Counted from the stretch's first letter, positions 1-11,600 are shown. The stretch is 64,000 nt of DNA from Paraphoma chrysanthemicola (GCA_020744225.1 JAGMWG010000008.1:186001-250000), one strand, 5' to 3'. Notes: generated by a model from the sequence alone, not told the origin. Made by a program: numbers and translations.

Positions 1-1530
1 CACTCCATCCCCCTTGCCCTTGATCTCGAATAACTGCACCAACCTCGTAACCACAAACCCCACCTCCGTCAGCGCGAAATTCTGGCCGATACACACCCTC
101 GGCCCGCCGGAGAACGGGATATACGCCCACCCCGGCCGAAACCCAGGCTCGAGCCAGCGCTCCGGGCGGAAAATATGTGCGTCGGCCCCAAAGATGTCAG
201 GGCGGCGGTGCATGCTGTATGTATGATATGCAACGTACGCACCCTTGGGCACGAATATCGGCGCATTACCATCTGGGCCTGCGCCGCGAGGTAAGAATGT
301 ATCCTTTAAAGCTTCGCGCGAATTACTAGGTACAATCGGATACAAGCGTTGCGACTCATTAATAATTGCGCGGAGATACTTCATGTCTTTCAACTGCTCG
401 TACGTGGGAATTTCATTGCCGACAGTTTCAGCAATTTCGGCGCGCAGCCGGGATAGAATCGCTGGGCTGTGCGAGAGGGAGAAGAGCATGTTGGAAAGGA
501 GGGCGGCGGTGGTGTCGCGGCCGGCGAGCAGGATGTTGAGGAGTTCGGAGCGGATGGTAGTGCGGTCTGATGTTGCGGAGACGAGTTCGTCGAGGAAGAT
601 GTAGCGGTCGTGTTTGGCGTCTGGGTCGGCGGATTTGGCGGCGAGTTCTTCATCGACGATCTTGTCGACGAAATCTGCGGTTCGGGTTAGAATGGGGTGG
701 TGGATGTGATTTGAAGGGTAGGTAGTACCTTTGATGATTTGCGCACTTGTCTTCCTTTTCTTGTCGCGTAATAACAGGCCTATGTATCCCCATTTTGCGT
801 ACTGCTCGCTCGATAGAGGATTGGAGCAGTACTCAAATGCGTCGACGAACTCGGCCACCTCTTTGGTCTTCTCTTCTCTCTTCAGCGAGTCCGTGCTTCT
901 GCCGAACAGGAACTCGGTCGCAATGTCGAGCGTCAACTCGTGGAACAGCGGCTGCAGATCAACAGTGGTGCCATCCGTAGGCAACAGTGAAATGAAGCGG
1001 TCCAAGTGCTTTGCGAAGTGAGAAATTTCGGCAACTTGATGCCGCTCAAAACACGGTCTAAGCATCTCGCGACTGTGTTTCCACGCAGCGCCTTCATTCG
1101 TAAAGATACCGATTCCAAGGAATTCGGACAGCTGCTTGATTCTCTCCTGGCCCAGGCTCCATGTGTCAAACTCTGTGGCAAGTATCGTCTTCACAACCTC
1201 AGGATCTTCCGTTAAGAATAGCTGCTTGCCGAAGAAACTGAATGCAATAGTATGCGCTTTCGCATTTATCAAGTCTTGCTGCCACTTTTCAAGGAGACGT
1301 TTTTGCTTGATGGCCTTCAAGTGTCCGATGAAGAAGTCGATGCCAAATGTTGGGAGAAAGGTTGGGAGGTTGGATGTCCGTGGTGGGCAAGGCAGGGCAC
1401 CTTTCTGTTTAGAAAGCGCACGTCGTCGGGATCCTGTAGTTGCTTCCCAGTACATGCGGCGAGCGATGTAGAGACTAAGTAAGGACACCACGACGTTGGT
1501 GAACGTGAAGATGGCCATGACGGGCGACAT
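1..1530 (-). CDS. Cytochrome P450, CYP52-like (C-terminus cut by window edge)
   Basis: Haem-thiolate monooxygenase, probably ER-anchored. Exons 1530-729 and 674-1, with intron 728-675 (CTAAC branch site); the join keeps frame. The N-terminus is a hydrophobic helix (AIFTFTNVVVSLLSLYIA). Visible P450 landmarks in order: I-helix oxygen-binding motif AGRDTTA, K-helix ExxR as ESQR, PERW, and the haem loop PFSGGPRVCIGQNFA with the cysteine ligand. AGRDTTA with this haem loop is typical of the CYP52/CYP63 group, known for omega-hydroxylation of alkanes and fatty acids; the substrate here is inference. About 492 residues are present, so only the last few tens are missing. Start chosen at the first ATG before the membrane helix; a second in-frame ATG lies at 1518. 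No biosynthetic neighbours suggest a cluster. Confidence 0.93.
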   Translation of the reverse strand, partial: MSPVMAIFTFTNVVVSLLSLYIARRMYWEATTGSRRRALSKQKGALPCPPRTSNLPTFLPTFGIDFFIGHLKAIKQKRLLEKWQQDLINAKAHTIAFSFFGKQLFLTEDPEVVKTILATEFDTWSLGQERIKQLSEFLGIGIFTNEGAAWKHSREMLRPCFERHQVAEISHFAKHLDRFISLLPTDGTTVDLQPLFHELTLDIATEFLFGRSTDSLKREEKTKEVAEFVDAFEYCSNPLSSEQYAKWGYIGLLLRDKKRKTSAQIIKGTTYPSNHIHHPILTRTADFVDKIVDEELAAKSADPDAKHDRYIFLDELVSATSDRTTIRSELLNILLAGRDTTAALLSNMLFSLSHSPAILSRLRAEIAETVGNEIPTYEQLKDMKYLRAIINESQRLYPIVPSNSREALKDTFLPRGAGPDGNAPIFVPKGAYVAYHTYSMHRRPDIFGADAHIFRPERWLEPGFRPGWAYIPFSGGPRVCIGQNFALTEVGFVVTRLVQLFEIKGKGDGV

Positions 1531-3086
1531 GGAATTGTGCAGGAGTGACAAGGTAAGGATCGATATTCATGGAGAGAGAGAAAGCATCCGTACTAAAGAC
1601 TGTTGAATGAGCTCTACTTCTTTCCGGTAGTAGAGTTTGCTATGTCAGGAGGCTTCTACAGCGTTCGGGCTTGAGGTCTTCCCTATAAGCAACCTGACAA
1701 GCTAGGCAGCCATATTTGTACCCTATCGTATTTCGCATAAGGCTTATGCGCCACCCAACCATCGGTTAAAAAGAATCATGTCGCAATGCTGATATACGTA
1801 GCTGCAATCAAGAAAAGGCACATAGGATGTCGTCGATGGTCGAGGCTGGAGTGGCAGTTGCACGCGAAGCGGGGCCCTGTGGCTGGCGCTAGTGGCTGTA
1901 CATACCTGGTTTGGTCCAATGTGTCGACTTTGTGCGAGACCGGCACCTGCGCGGCTCCGGTAGGACAACAGATCCATGCCATCCGCAACTTCACTTATGG
2001 GCAGCGCAGATAGATGTAACTACTGCTAGAGTAGCAAAGATAACCTTTATATAATAACCTTGAGAGCCTTCGATGTTTTATGATGGTTGTACTGCAGACA
2101 TAAACACACGCGAAGGTATTTAGAAGTGCCCCACAGGAGATGTCAAGGTGCTGTACCTCCCTTCTTTCAGTACATACACACGTAACATTTCGTCGAGCGG
2201 ACACAACAGCCATCTTTAGGTTTTGATGGCACCGAGTTAAGCACAACTACCGAAAGGAAATTTTCTTCGAGTCTCAAAGACCTGGACATCTTGTATCACG
2301 GCTCCGTACCCGATCCATGCGATAAGTCATCGCATGATCGTCGCAAGACTACCCGAACTGAGGCAGGGTGGTACCTCTCCGTATGTGCAGCGAAAGCATG
2401 TTTGACGGATGCGTCTTGACCTGGCGGGAATGCCGACCGATTCGATAAGTCGTGCCGCAAAATCGCAACAAGGCGCATGCGGTGAGAACTTTCTCGTAAA
2501 GGTCTGCAGCCTGCATGGAGTCACGGAAGCTGGTAAACGTGGCATGGGTTGGCGCATACATCCAAGTCATGCTGCGCAACAGTGGGACGTGCATTGTCTG
2601 GCTGGACTTGATTTCCAGAACCCAGGTTACATATGTAGTACACGGAAGGCGTGATCATCTGATGAATTCGAATTGGTCTCGACAGGGTCCCATTCTTTGC
2701 AACGAGGGTTGCTGTTTGGTGAGGAGAAAGTATGATTAAGCCGTGTATTCTCCCATAATTGCCCGCCATTCCCAACCTATCAAACTTTTCCATAATATAT
2801 CCGTGCTGAGAGACTTTTCATGTCCAAAAGGGGACGGAGAGAGCGCCTTTGCATGGATCTAGCTCTTGAGGCCGTGATAAGTCGTCCCGTCGTGTGCGGT
2901 GATACAATTCATTATACCCAGTTCTTGTATGCCCATTTGGAAAAATGAGAAATCAACACCGTGTACAAAGGAAATTTGCCATGATGGTCTCTCGGTGACC
3001 CAAAATTCATTGCCCGCGCGAAGGACCATGTGACTGGTCATTATAGCGACGAGACAGTCTTGTCTTGACCTGGCCCAGCGGCAAAA
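1531..3086. other. Intergenic, P450 promoter side
   Basis: Between the start of the P450 and the 3' end of the aminomutase gene, both leftward. Only short overlapping frames on both strands, with no domain, intron pattern or repeat that I can support. It should hold the P450 promoter and the aminomutase 3' UTR. Confidence 0.6.
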
Positions 3087-5014
3087 CTATGCACTTGCCC
3101 CAAGTTGTTGGTGAAAGGGTGGATTTCCCTGGCCCCCAAGAGCATTTGTTATGGCCCCGTTCGTTTGTTTAAGACTGATGTCCTGGACCCGAGCTGGGGT
3201 TGGATATAGTGTTGGAATGATGGTGGTGACAGGGTTGACAAGTGTCTGGCGAGCGAACTGTTCAAGAGTTTGTCCGTTTTCAAGCGCCTGAACTTTGTGG
3301 CGGTTGAGCAGGGCAAGTTCTGCCTCCTGGATGGGCTTGGGGTCGTAGTAGAGGTACTCCTTTTCTGCCTTTTCGCCGCCCAGACCGATTGCTTTGTACA
3401 TGGCGACGCCTGTTTCTGCACTATACTCTTCATGGGTGGAAACCAGGCGTTTGCCGCCACCGCCCGGAAGATCAATGACGAATGAAGGCATCATGAAACC
3501 CGAGATTGTGCCTCGGATCTCCTTGTCAAGGTGGATAATTTCATGGAGCGGAGTGCGAAGGTCTTCAATGCCCTGAACCATGTCGCATTGGTAGACGTAG
3601 TACTAGATCAGTCAGATACGCTCCATGAGCTTGATAAGATATGAGTCGAATGAAAGTGTCGCATTCATCAATCCCGCGCCAGAGCTGGCAGCTGAGAGTA
3701 GCACTTACAGGTTGAATGTTGATGGCGGAGAGTGTTTTGATGAGCTCGGACAGCTCCTCAGGAGTGTTGTTTACCCCCTTCAGAAGTACGGACTGGTTGC
3801 GCACAATGACACCGTGCTCGAAAAGGTAGTTCGCGGCTTTTCTTGTGACCCATGTGATTTCGCGAGCATGGTTGATGTGGGTGTGCAGACAGACTTGCTT
3901 GCCTAGCTTTCTACCCTTCTTGGACAAGGCAATCAAGGCCTCAGTCCAAGGATCACCTTCGTGAATGCGGCCTGGCGCTACGGCCAGTCCTTTCGAGGCA
4001 AAGCGAATGCGGGAGATGTGCTTCATGCCAAGTAGTCTGGAGCGAATTAAAAACTGAGATTCCAACAGTATGGATTACTTACCTGTCACCAATTTCTAGT
4101 AGATCTTCAGGCTGTAGGTAGTAAGCATCGCCGCCAGATACGACGATGTCTTGAAGGTCATCTCGGCCCTCGATGTACTGGAACACAGTTTCCCATCGCT
4201 TGCGGCTTGGCTTCTGCGGTTTCTTCGTCACTGTTTCTGTATTTGCGCCAACCGCGTAAGATCTAGTGCAGAATCGACAATACACGGGACAAATGGACGT
4301 TGCTTGCGCACGTTAGTGACTGGCGGGACGAATAACTCAATTCGTCGTCCTACCTAGGAACAAAGCCCGGCCCGGGTAACGATGAACGAGACCTGGTACG
4401 GCTTGGAAGGAGTTAGCAGACGGTCGATTGTATTTGTGAAGTACGTACGACTATCGTCTTCTTCATGGAGCGAGTCCAGCTCGAGTTTCTCATGGTCTGG
4501 GATAATGCCGCTTGCTAATGGCAAGAATTGCTTGCGAATCGGGTCGTCGAGAGGATTGTTCCAATCAATTCGAGAAAGAACGTGCGGTGTAAGCCTGATA
4601 GCCATTGGAGCTAACTTAGTTGCGGCGATCGCATCGTCAATGAAGTCCTGCTTATGTCGAATGTGCTGTAGTAGTGTGTTTTGTGACTTCCCCAGAATGT
4701 CGGGTAGAGCTTCAGACAAGAAATTCTGCAGTGTTCGATTGTTGTTGACAGTGTGACGAACCTATCATGGTCTCTATATTAGCACCTGATCATGATTGAC
4801 GCCTCTCCGAGATTTAGAGTTCAGCAAAACCACTCACCTGCCAACGGTAGGACACGAAGTCGTCTGTCGTCACATCTTTCCATGGAGTGTTTTGCCAGTA
4901 GCGTTCTCCGTCAACGAAGGTTGACACTGGGCGAACGTGTATGGCAACGCGAATGGTCCGTGGAGAGCGTACTCGCAGCGCGCTATGAACAGCTGTGGTG
5001 TTTGCTCTGAGCAT
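3087..5014 (-). CDS. Lysine 2,3-aminomutase-type radical SAM enzyme
   Basis: Predicted to move the alpha-amino group of lysine to the beta position using a [4Fe-4S] cluster, S-adenosylmethionine and PLP. Exons 5014-4838, 4761-4362, 4302-4083, 4036-3709 and 3602-3087 give 546 residues. The radical-SAM motif CxxxCxxC is in CPVYCRFCTRSYAVG, the PLP-lysine motif in DLPGGGGK, and the substrate-loop motif YYVYQCDM is present. These are KamA-family hallmarks. The first about 35 residues are Arg-rich and nearly free of acids, which fits mitochondrial import. The second intron is the weak point: the only donor that avoids an in-frame TAG is a poor GTTCCT (4361), while a better-looking GTAGGA lies nine bases downstream behind that TAG. 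The other three introns are standard. The gene is divergent from GET2 across 1.2 kb. Confidence 0.88.
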
Positions 5015-6260
5015 GCTTCGATCGGTAAAGCAGGTATGCTAACTTCCAATGCCAACAGAGAAGGAAAAAGGGCCGACTCAAAAGACAGCTGTGCAGTCCG
5101 GGACTGCAATGCTTAAGAAGCTTTATGCGTAGTGCAACGAACTCCTGAGTACGCGTCTGCTCGTTTCCGCATCGGATATTCACGACAAACATATCCTCTT
5201 TGGCTGCTGGAAAACGAAAAAAAAAACTTCCTGTGTAACTGAAGGGCCTTGACTATCCTCGTTAACATCAACATCAGCCGGCACCTATCGTAGCACTCCA
5301 AGCAAGTCTAGGGGATCATTTCAGCGTCATAGAACTTTTTGAAAGGCCTGGGGTACGCATGGATAGATGCAGCGTACGGCATTCTCGTGGGCGCCAAAAC
5401 AGAGTCGTGCGATAACAGAGCGCATTAGATCCACTGTGACAGAGTATTTAGGCAGAGTATGTTGCATCGTAGCAGGTGGTTGTATCTCACTGGCCTCGGC
5501 TTACAGTCCCGGGACCCTTGCCCACAGATGAAATTGTGGTGAGGGCAGACGAGGTGTGCCATTGGAATGGGATGGCAGCAAGACTGCAGCGACACAGCAC
5601 CACGCTATCCGCGATAGGGTCCCGAGCCGCCTAAGGGACTGGAGTCTCGCTTTTTTTTCAGAGCCCAGAACAGCAAAGCGCCCACTATGGTGGCTTGAAG
5701 GATCGAGTTGTGGAGCTGTCTCCAGGCCATTGGGCCGGGACTTGTGTGTCCCAGCACCTACAGCCGTGGGCCTTGGGGCGCTGAATTTGTGGCACGTGAG
5801 ATGCAAGATCCTGGCGACGCATGATGATTTGTATTAGGTCTTGAGGTTTTCAAGCAGACGGTGCCTGTGGCAGTGTATTGGTATTGGGATTGGGTTTGTT
5901 TGGGTGCCGTTCTTGGCACAATCGATGAACAGAAAAAGGCTTGCAACGTGGGAGGGCTGGGACGGGCCGCGAGTGTGTGTACCGCTACCAGCAATGGCGG
6001 TGTGAAACGACATGCTGTGTATCAAAATCCAACGCGCAGTATGGTAGGAGATAGTTGCCGTCGTGATGGGTTACACGACGTGAGTACTAGCATTTAGCGC
6101 TAGCCAGCCCTGGTGGCGCTGCGTCGATTTCCGCTTCCTGTTTGGGCCGCCAAGCACAATGACCTCAAGCCCCGCGAGGGCTGCCAGATGCTGGCAGTCG
6201 CGTATTCTTGTCCACTTCCGCCCACCACACTTGCACCTGCACCTGCACCTCAACCACACC
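5015..6260. promoter_or_regulatory. Divergent intergenic region, aminomutase / GET2
   Basis: Shared upstream region of two divergent genes. It has an A-run at about 5217-5225, an ATTGG-type (inverted CCAAT) stretch near 5877-5895, and a short GCACCT hexamer repeat (three copies, about 6233-6250) directly in the GET2 leader. No convincing ORF. Confidence 0.4.
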
Positions 6261-7342
6261 ATGGCTGACTCACCCGCCGCTGCGACAGCTCTTCCCGGCG
6301 AGTCCCCAGCCCAGACCAAGGCGCGCCTGAGGCGAGAACGGCTCGCTGCCAAAAGCGGTGCCCAGCGCCTTCAGCAGATCACGTCGCTGCAGGGAGGGCC
6401 GCCCAAGACGCTCAGCGAACTAGAGAAGGATGTACCAGGTACGAAAATGGTCCTCGTGACCAGGCGTCACGGCTCCTAGCTCTAGCTCCCGCCTGAGCCT
6501 CCTTGACTCCCATCAATATTCTTAATCCTCATTGCGAGCCCACGGCTAACCACATCCCAGCCAAACCTGCACCCACGCCAGCTCAATTCACACCCACCGT
6601 GTCTGGCACGGCCACTCCAGACCCCGACGAGATCGACATATCTGAGCACCACTATCAGCCTGTGTCGCAGCCGCGCTTGCCGTCGCCATTTGCCTTCGAT
6701 GGCAACCAGTCCGCGTTCATGCCTCCAGGGCAAGGACCTGATGGTGCGCAAGATCCCATGATGGCCATGCTCCAGCAGATGATGAGCGGTGGAGGAGGAG
6801 GAATATCCGGTATGCCCGGCATGCCTGGGGCCCCAGGACCACAAGGCGGCGCTCCTCCCGATCTTCCTCCAGGACTTGCCAACATTTTCTCGGCGATGCA
6901 AGGTGGCTCTGCTCCCGAGCCGTCACCAGAGCAGTCATCGGCCTGGATCTGGCGCCTTGTGCACTCTCTATTCTCGCTTGTCCTCGCCATCTACATCGTT
7001 CTACAGACCCCATTCAATGGGTCGAAGCTGTCTCGTGCCTCGCTGCATGAAGACGACTGGACTGTCCAACACACACCAACGCAGAATTTCGCGCGATTCT
7101 TCTATCTCTTCGCCACGTTCGAGGTCATTATGCAGTCCTCCCGATATTTTATCGAAAAGGGCCAACTTCAAGGCGGTGGTATCCTTAGTACGGTCGCAGG
7201 AATACTGCCGCCGCCATACGGAGGCTACGTCCGGACCGTTGGGCGCTACAGCGTCATATGGAGTACTGTCGTGAGCGACGCTATGGTCGTCGTTTTCGTG
7301 CTGGGCGCCACTAGCTGGTGGAAAGGCGCTGCCGTCGCATAA
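6261..7342 (+). CDS. GET2: GET complex subunit Get2-like
   Basis: ER-membrane receptor subunit for tail-anchored protein insertion: with Get1 it docks the ATPase Get3. Exons 6261-6438 and 6561-7342 (intron of 122 bases, branch GGCTAAC) give 319 residues. The N-terminus has the basic motif KARLRRERLAAKS, which in this family binds Get3. A disordered Pro/Gly/Met-rich linker follows (about residues 110-185), then three hydrophobic helices at about 190-210, 238-257 and 290-312. This cytosolic arm plus three C-terminal membrane spans is the Get2/CAMLG layout. The start is the first ATG after the leader repeat, in a good context (ACCATGG). Sequence outside the basic motif is weakly conserved in the family, so the name rests on architecture. 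Confidence 0.82.
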
Positions 7343-8558
7343 GTGCTACTGTTGCTTCACTAGGTAGCGTAATGGTATGACGACCAATTGCCTACCGGGT
7401 TGTCCCATCCCGTGATGTGGACGCGAAAACACCGAAAAGTTGTGATCAGCTAATAGCCAGTCAATGTTCACCAATGAAGAGCTACCTACCACGAACCCGG
7501 GAACAGGCACCGACCCACTTGTTGACTATGCACGTGTGGTGAGCATATGCACATCATAGTTGCAAGCACAACTGGCCCTTGGTAACGGATGTTGTCAGCG
7601 CAATGATTCACACAATGAACTCATTGTGTCCACACACCTCAAATGCAAGACATTTCGCATGCGACATTACCACACGAGTCGACCCCGCACAATCAGCTTG
7701 ACCAAGTTTTCAAAGTGAGGCTGGCCCTCAACATCGCGCGCACGGCATACAACATGTCGTTGAGCGAGCTGGTCACGCCCCACAACGGCTACCCGCACTA
7801 GCGCCATGGATGTCGTGCATATGCCGCTCTTGACCCCTACCACGACATGCACTCCATGTTTCTGCCCATGGAATTCGCTACGACCGTCTCCGCGGGCTAC
7901 ACCACCTCCGCGGACCTTATGATCGGTGAGGGAAGGGTACAAAAGTAGGATCAGTAATCGATCTAATTTGTAGCTGCTAGATGGTGCAGCGGCGTGGGCA
8001 GTACAGGTACGCGCAGACCAAGGTGCTACGCGATATGCTGTGCTGAACTAGAGTATGTTGACGTGGCGGTTCATAGCCCGCGCGTGATGGCGTTGTTTGG
8101 TTCTGTGTCAAGGTGTTGTGCATAAATCCCAGCTCGCTCTCGCGGAGCTTGGGAAGTCAGAGTAAGAACGTGGTGGTATGCGCGACTTGGGCATTACGAT
8201 GCACGCGCAACATCTGGATCCTTGGACGTAGTGATGGTATCCGGCGCTGCGGTTTAGATTTGGCGCAGCACAATCGCAGCGTGTCGACGTTGAGAATCCA
8301 CGCCTGATTCCGAATACCCACTCCCCACGATAGCCCACAAGCGTTGCCATGATCATTTGTAATTTGTTTCCTGCGCGACATTTTCTTCTGAATCGTATTC
8401 GGCTCGCCTTTGTAACCATGACCAGATACACATAAAAATGCAGAATATACAAATTCGTAAATGTCTATCATCATCATGCACCAGTGCTCCACCAATGCAC
8501 ATCTCTGCATACAAATGCCCGAATATTCATACAATGCCAAACCCACCACATGCCCGTC
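7343..8558. other. Convergent intergenic region
   Basis: Between the 3' ends of GET2 (+) and the mitoribosomal gene (-). No supported gene. It holds a perfect short palindrome at 7610-7629 (listed separately). Confidence 0.55.
7610..7629. repeat. Perfect 9-bp inverted repeat
   Basis: Arms ACACAATGA and TCATTGTGT with a 2-base spacer, 268 bases after the GET2 stop. It could be a transcription-factor palindrome or an RNA hairpin in a 3' UTR; function unknown. Confidence 0.6.
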
Positions 8559-9498
8559 TCAATTCGTCGCCGGCACCTCTCCCCTCGCCAACTTAAGCAA
8601 CTCCTGCTCCCTCCTCTCCTTGGCCAACTTCTCCCTGACCTCAACCCTATCCTTCTCACTCCGCTCATTCTGCTCCTTCATCTCCTGCATCTCTGCCTTC
8701 TCCTGCTCCGTCATCTCCAGCTGCGTCGCGCCAATCGTCTTGACCAACATATCCAGAATCTCGCTCTCGTTGACGTCGCGAATGTTCAGCGTATGTGTCG
8801 GCGGCGAGGTATCCGGGACGAGTGTGGTCTGAGGATTCGGTGTGGCGGAGGATGACGGGGCTTGGTTGGAGACGGAGGATGTGGTGGGTGCTTGTTGGGG
8901 TGTTGGGGCGGTGGTGTAGATGTGTAGGAGCGAAGGACCGTCTGGGTCGTTGTGTCGTGAGATGGAGATTGGGATGGTAGGATTGCGGTATTTTATTCGG
9001 GGGAGCATTTCGCGCCAGAATTTCCTGGTGGGGTTCAGTGTCAGTCGAGTATGTGGTGAAATGGTGAGTAGGATTACTGGGGGCGTGGAAGTTCGTGGAT
9101 TGGAGAGCTTTGGCTGCAAAGAAATATGCTTTCGGCGTGGAAGTTTGACTTCGTTCAGCCTGTAGTGAGGGAAAAGACGTACCGTGCTCCTCTGTGTCCG
9201 CCGTACAGTTTTGTGTTGAACTCGAGGCTAATCTTCGACACCTCTTTGGGCAGTATGAGTGCACCTGGACCGCATCTTATCCATAATAGCTATTTGGAAT
9301 ACAATCAGTACACTGTATCCCATGTCTCGAGCGTCGTGGAATTTCTTTCGCATGTCTGCGGCGTTTCGGAGGTGTCTGCGGAGGAGTGAATCGTACCTTC
9401 TGCAAAGAGTGTTAGTCATGGTCAATGCTATGTCTAACGAGGCGTCCAGCATTACTTACCTGGCGCAGCTTGCGCATTCGTGTTATTATATTCACCAT
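8559..9498 (-). CDS. Mitochondrial ribosomal protein, L51/S25/CI-B8 fold (mL61/Mrp49-like)
   Basis: Predicted mitoribosome component. Exons 9498-9460, 9289-9183 and 9024-8559 give 203 residues. The N-terminal half has the thioredoxin-like L51/S25/CI-B8 domain: MVNIITRMRKLRQ, then IRCGPGALILPKEV, then KFWREMLPRIKYRNP, the conserved block of this fold. The second half (about residues 85-203) is a Pro/Thr/Ser-rich linker followed by a charged Glu/Lys helix that looks like a coiled coil. Introns of 170 and 158 bases are long for this window. In the first, a 3-base microexon is formally possible, but a single intron restores the family spacing best. mS25 and mL43 share the fold, so the exact subunit is less certain than the family. 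Confidence 0.75.
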
Positions 9499-9963
9499 GG
9501 CTGCTGTGATGTGTTTGCAGTTGACGTTGCGGAGCTCATGCGTCGCGAGATTTCGAGAATCGCGCTAGCGCAAGAAGTTCTTGGCATGTCGTCCAGCGTC
9601 ATGGTTTGCCCTGCCGGTCCCAAGCGGTATGTAGAGTAGGAGATTTAAGACCAGTAGAAGAAAGTCAGAGGAAAATTGCAAGCTCACATACGTTAGACAC
9701 GTCAAGGATTCAAGTAAGAGACAATTATAATTGATCGAACGCCGTCCCAAGCGCTACGAGACAGACAGATCCGTGAGTTTCCATCCGCAATTTTCCCATA
9801 TGCCCGCCCTCATAAGAACTCACATGTGCCAATATGAGCTAGAGAGCGTGCGATAATAACCTGGTATATGTCTACCCAACCCTAGATCCCATTATACTAA
9901 AGCTCGCGACGAGCTTGTCGTGTGTGAATGAGGCCAAAGCCCGAGAAGAAGTCATTGTCGTGC
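9499..9963. other. Intergenic
   Basis: About 465 bases between the start of the mitoribosomal gene and the stop of the thioredoxin-like gene, both on the minus strand. Nothing further seen. Confidence 0.55.
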
Positions 9964-10867
9964 TTATCGGGCAGGCTGTGCGGCGCCCTGCGCTGGGGCC
10001 GGGTTCCCTGGGTTCATACGCTTGCCCCTAGGAGCTGTCAGTAGAGGTCTTTGACCACGCGTAACCAAGAACTTACATGAAAGACCTGCTGAGGAACGAG
10101 ACCAAGATCATCGGCAGCCACGACGGCATCTTGGAGAAGCCCCAGGTGATGTAGGCGTACGGGAGAGCCAAGCCGTACTTTTGGAGCTCGCCGTTGAAGG
10201 GGTGGAAGAATCCCTCATATGGCTCAACCTCGGAAATCTTGTTGTCGACAATCAATTCCTTGAGAGTTTCGGCGGTGGTCGAGGTGCGGTTCAGAGGCTG
10301 GTATCGGACCGTCGGGACAGGCGCGGACTGGTCGGCCAGAGGCTTGGGAATCTGGAAGTAGTAGAGCGCTGGGGCACCGACAGACCACATGTTGCAGAGG
10401 ATATTCTCGACTTCGCAGTCAAGGTAGGCGAATTTTGGCGCGTTCGACTTGGCAGCGAGCACCGGGAGAGAAGTCTATAGTTTTCAGAACACGGTAATAC
10501 ATGTAATCACTGTTGTACGTACGTTCCATGCCTTGGTGGCCTTCTCGCACAGTCCAAAACACGACCTGTTGCCGCCAGTAATGTAGACGAGCCAGTCTTG
10601 CGTGACAGGCGGGCTGGCAGTGGGGTCGACCGTCAGAGTCTCCTTCCAGTTCTCGAGGGTGAGCGGGTACTGGATTGCCTCCGCAGCCTTTGCAGCAGCC
10701 TTCTCGGTCGCAGCGTTGATAGGCGCTGAGGGGACAGCCGGGATAGCTGAGGACACGGCAGCGGTGGCCTTGTTGAAAAAGCCCTTAACCTTGTCGAGGA
10801 GGGGAATCTGCTCCTCCGCGACCGCAATCGCGGGGAGGGCAAGGAGAAGAGTTGATGAGAAGCGCAT
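9964..10867 (-). CDS. Secretory-pathway thioredoxin-like membrane protein
   Basis: Exons 10867-10523, 10474-10077 and 10027-9964 give 268 residues. A signal peptide (MRFSSTLLLALPAIAVA) is followed by an Ala-rich helical stretch (about 25-70). A domain of alternating strands and helices comes next (WLVYITGG, CFGLCEKATKAW, FAYLDCEVENILCNMW, GAPALYYFQIP), which reads like a thioredoxin fold: a vital strand, a Cys pair spaced CxxxC instead of CxxC, and an acidic-Cys strand. A hydrophobic segment near the C-terminus (LPMILVSFLSRSF, about residues 230-247) suggests membrane anchoring, followed by a short polar tail. I infer an ER protein with a redox-type or chaperone-type fold. I do not recognise the family by name. 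The last intron uses the second AG; the first AG would give an immediate stop. Confidence 0.75.
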
Positions 10868-11600
10868 AGTGGCGATGTGTGGTGAAGGAGTAATGCTGCG
10901 GGAGGGCTGCCTGGAGTTGATGTCTGATGATGTAAATAAGGGTCCCGATCACAAAATGTGGGGGAAGCTGCAGCTCAGCGATAGCGGCAAATGTAAGGAG
11001 CGATAGAAGGTCACAGCACGTGTAAATAATCACGAAGAACGTCACTCGAAGGCTTAGAGCGCGATGCAGATGAAGGAGGGCAATGGAAAGGGTTAGCGAT
11101 AAACATTAGCAACGCGATGGATCACTGTCTGGGCCTTGGCGCTCCAGCTGCCGCGAAATTGGAGCGAAGCATGGGCCTTCGGCGCGGCGCTTCGTCCACC
11201 AGTTCATCTCCGCCAACCATCACGCCTCGTCGCGTCTTCCGCAACTCGCCAACAGCTTGATTGAAATGCGCTATGTGATTCCGCAGCCACAACGAGTCAA
11301 GTTGCGTCTCTTCAGCGATGCTAGCACTTCAGAATGCGGAGCCATTCAACATTCAGAGTACGGTCAAACACGGATCTAAAGCTACGGTACATCGTCATGT
11401 CAGCTATCAAACAGTGTATCGTCCAACCACAATGCCTCACTTTCACATCTGCAAATTGCTCCAGTCCCAGCTGGGCGTCTCAACAACAAATCCCAACCTC
11501 GAGAATACGCCCTCCTGGTCGTAGTTTGCCCTTTCACTCGTGCTTGTCAGCACAATATCTGCCTCTATGTCTCAGTATACTTCAGGTTTTCGTCAGGGTC
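10868..11600. other. Intergenic
   Basis: Upstream region of the thioredoxin-like gene and 3' side of the His/Arg-rich gene. No supported ORF or repeat. Confidence 0.55.

Noticed and set aside
1..1530. P450 as part of a biosynthetic cluster
   Set aside because: No polyketide, peptide or terpene synthase, transporter or regulator is near; neighbours are housekeeping genes.
7667..7942. 91-codon minus frame between GET2 and the mitoribosomal gene
   Set aside because: Begins with TTG, no motif and no codon pattern; not supported as a gene.
8461..9165. Plus-strand frames over the mitoribosomal gene
   Set aside because: Shadows of the minus-strand gene, whose ribosomal-protein motifs and introns are consistent.
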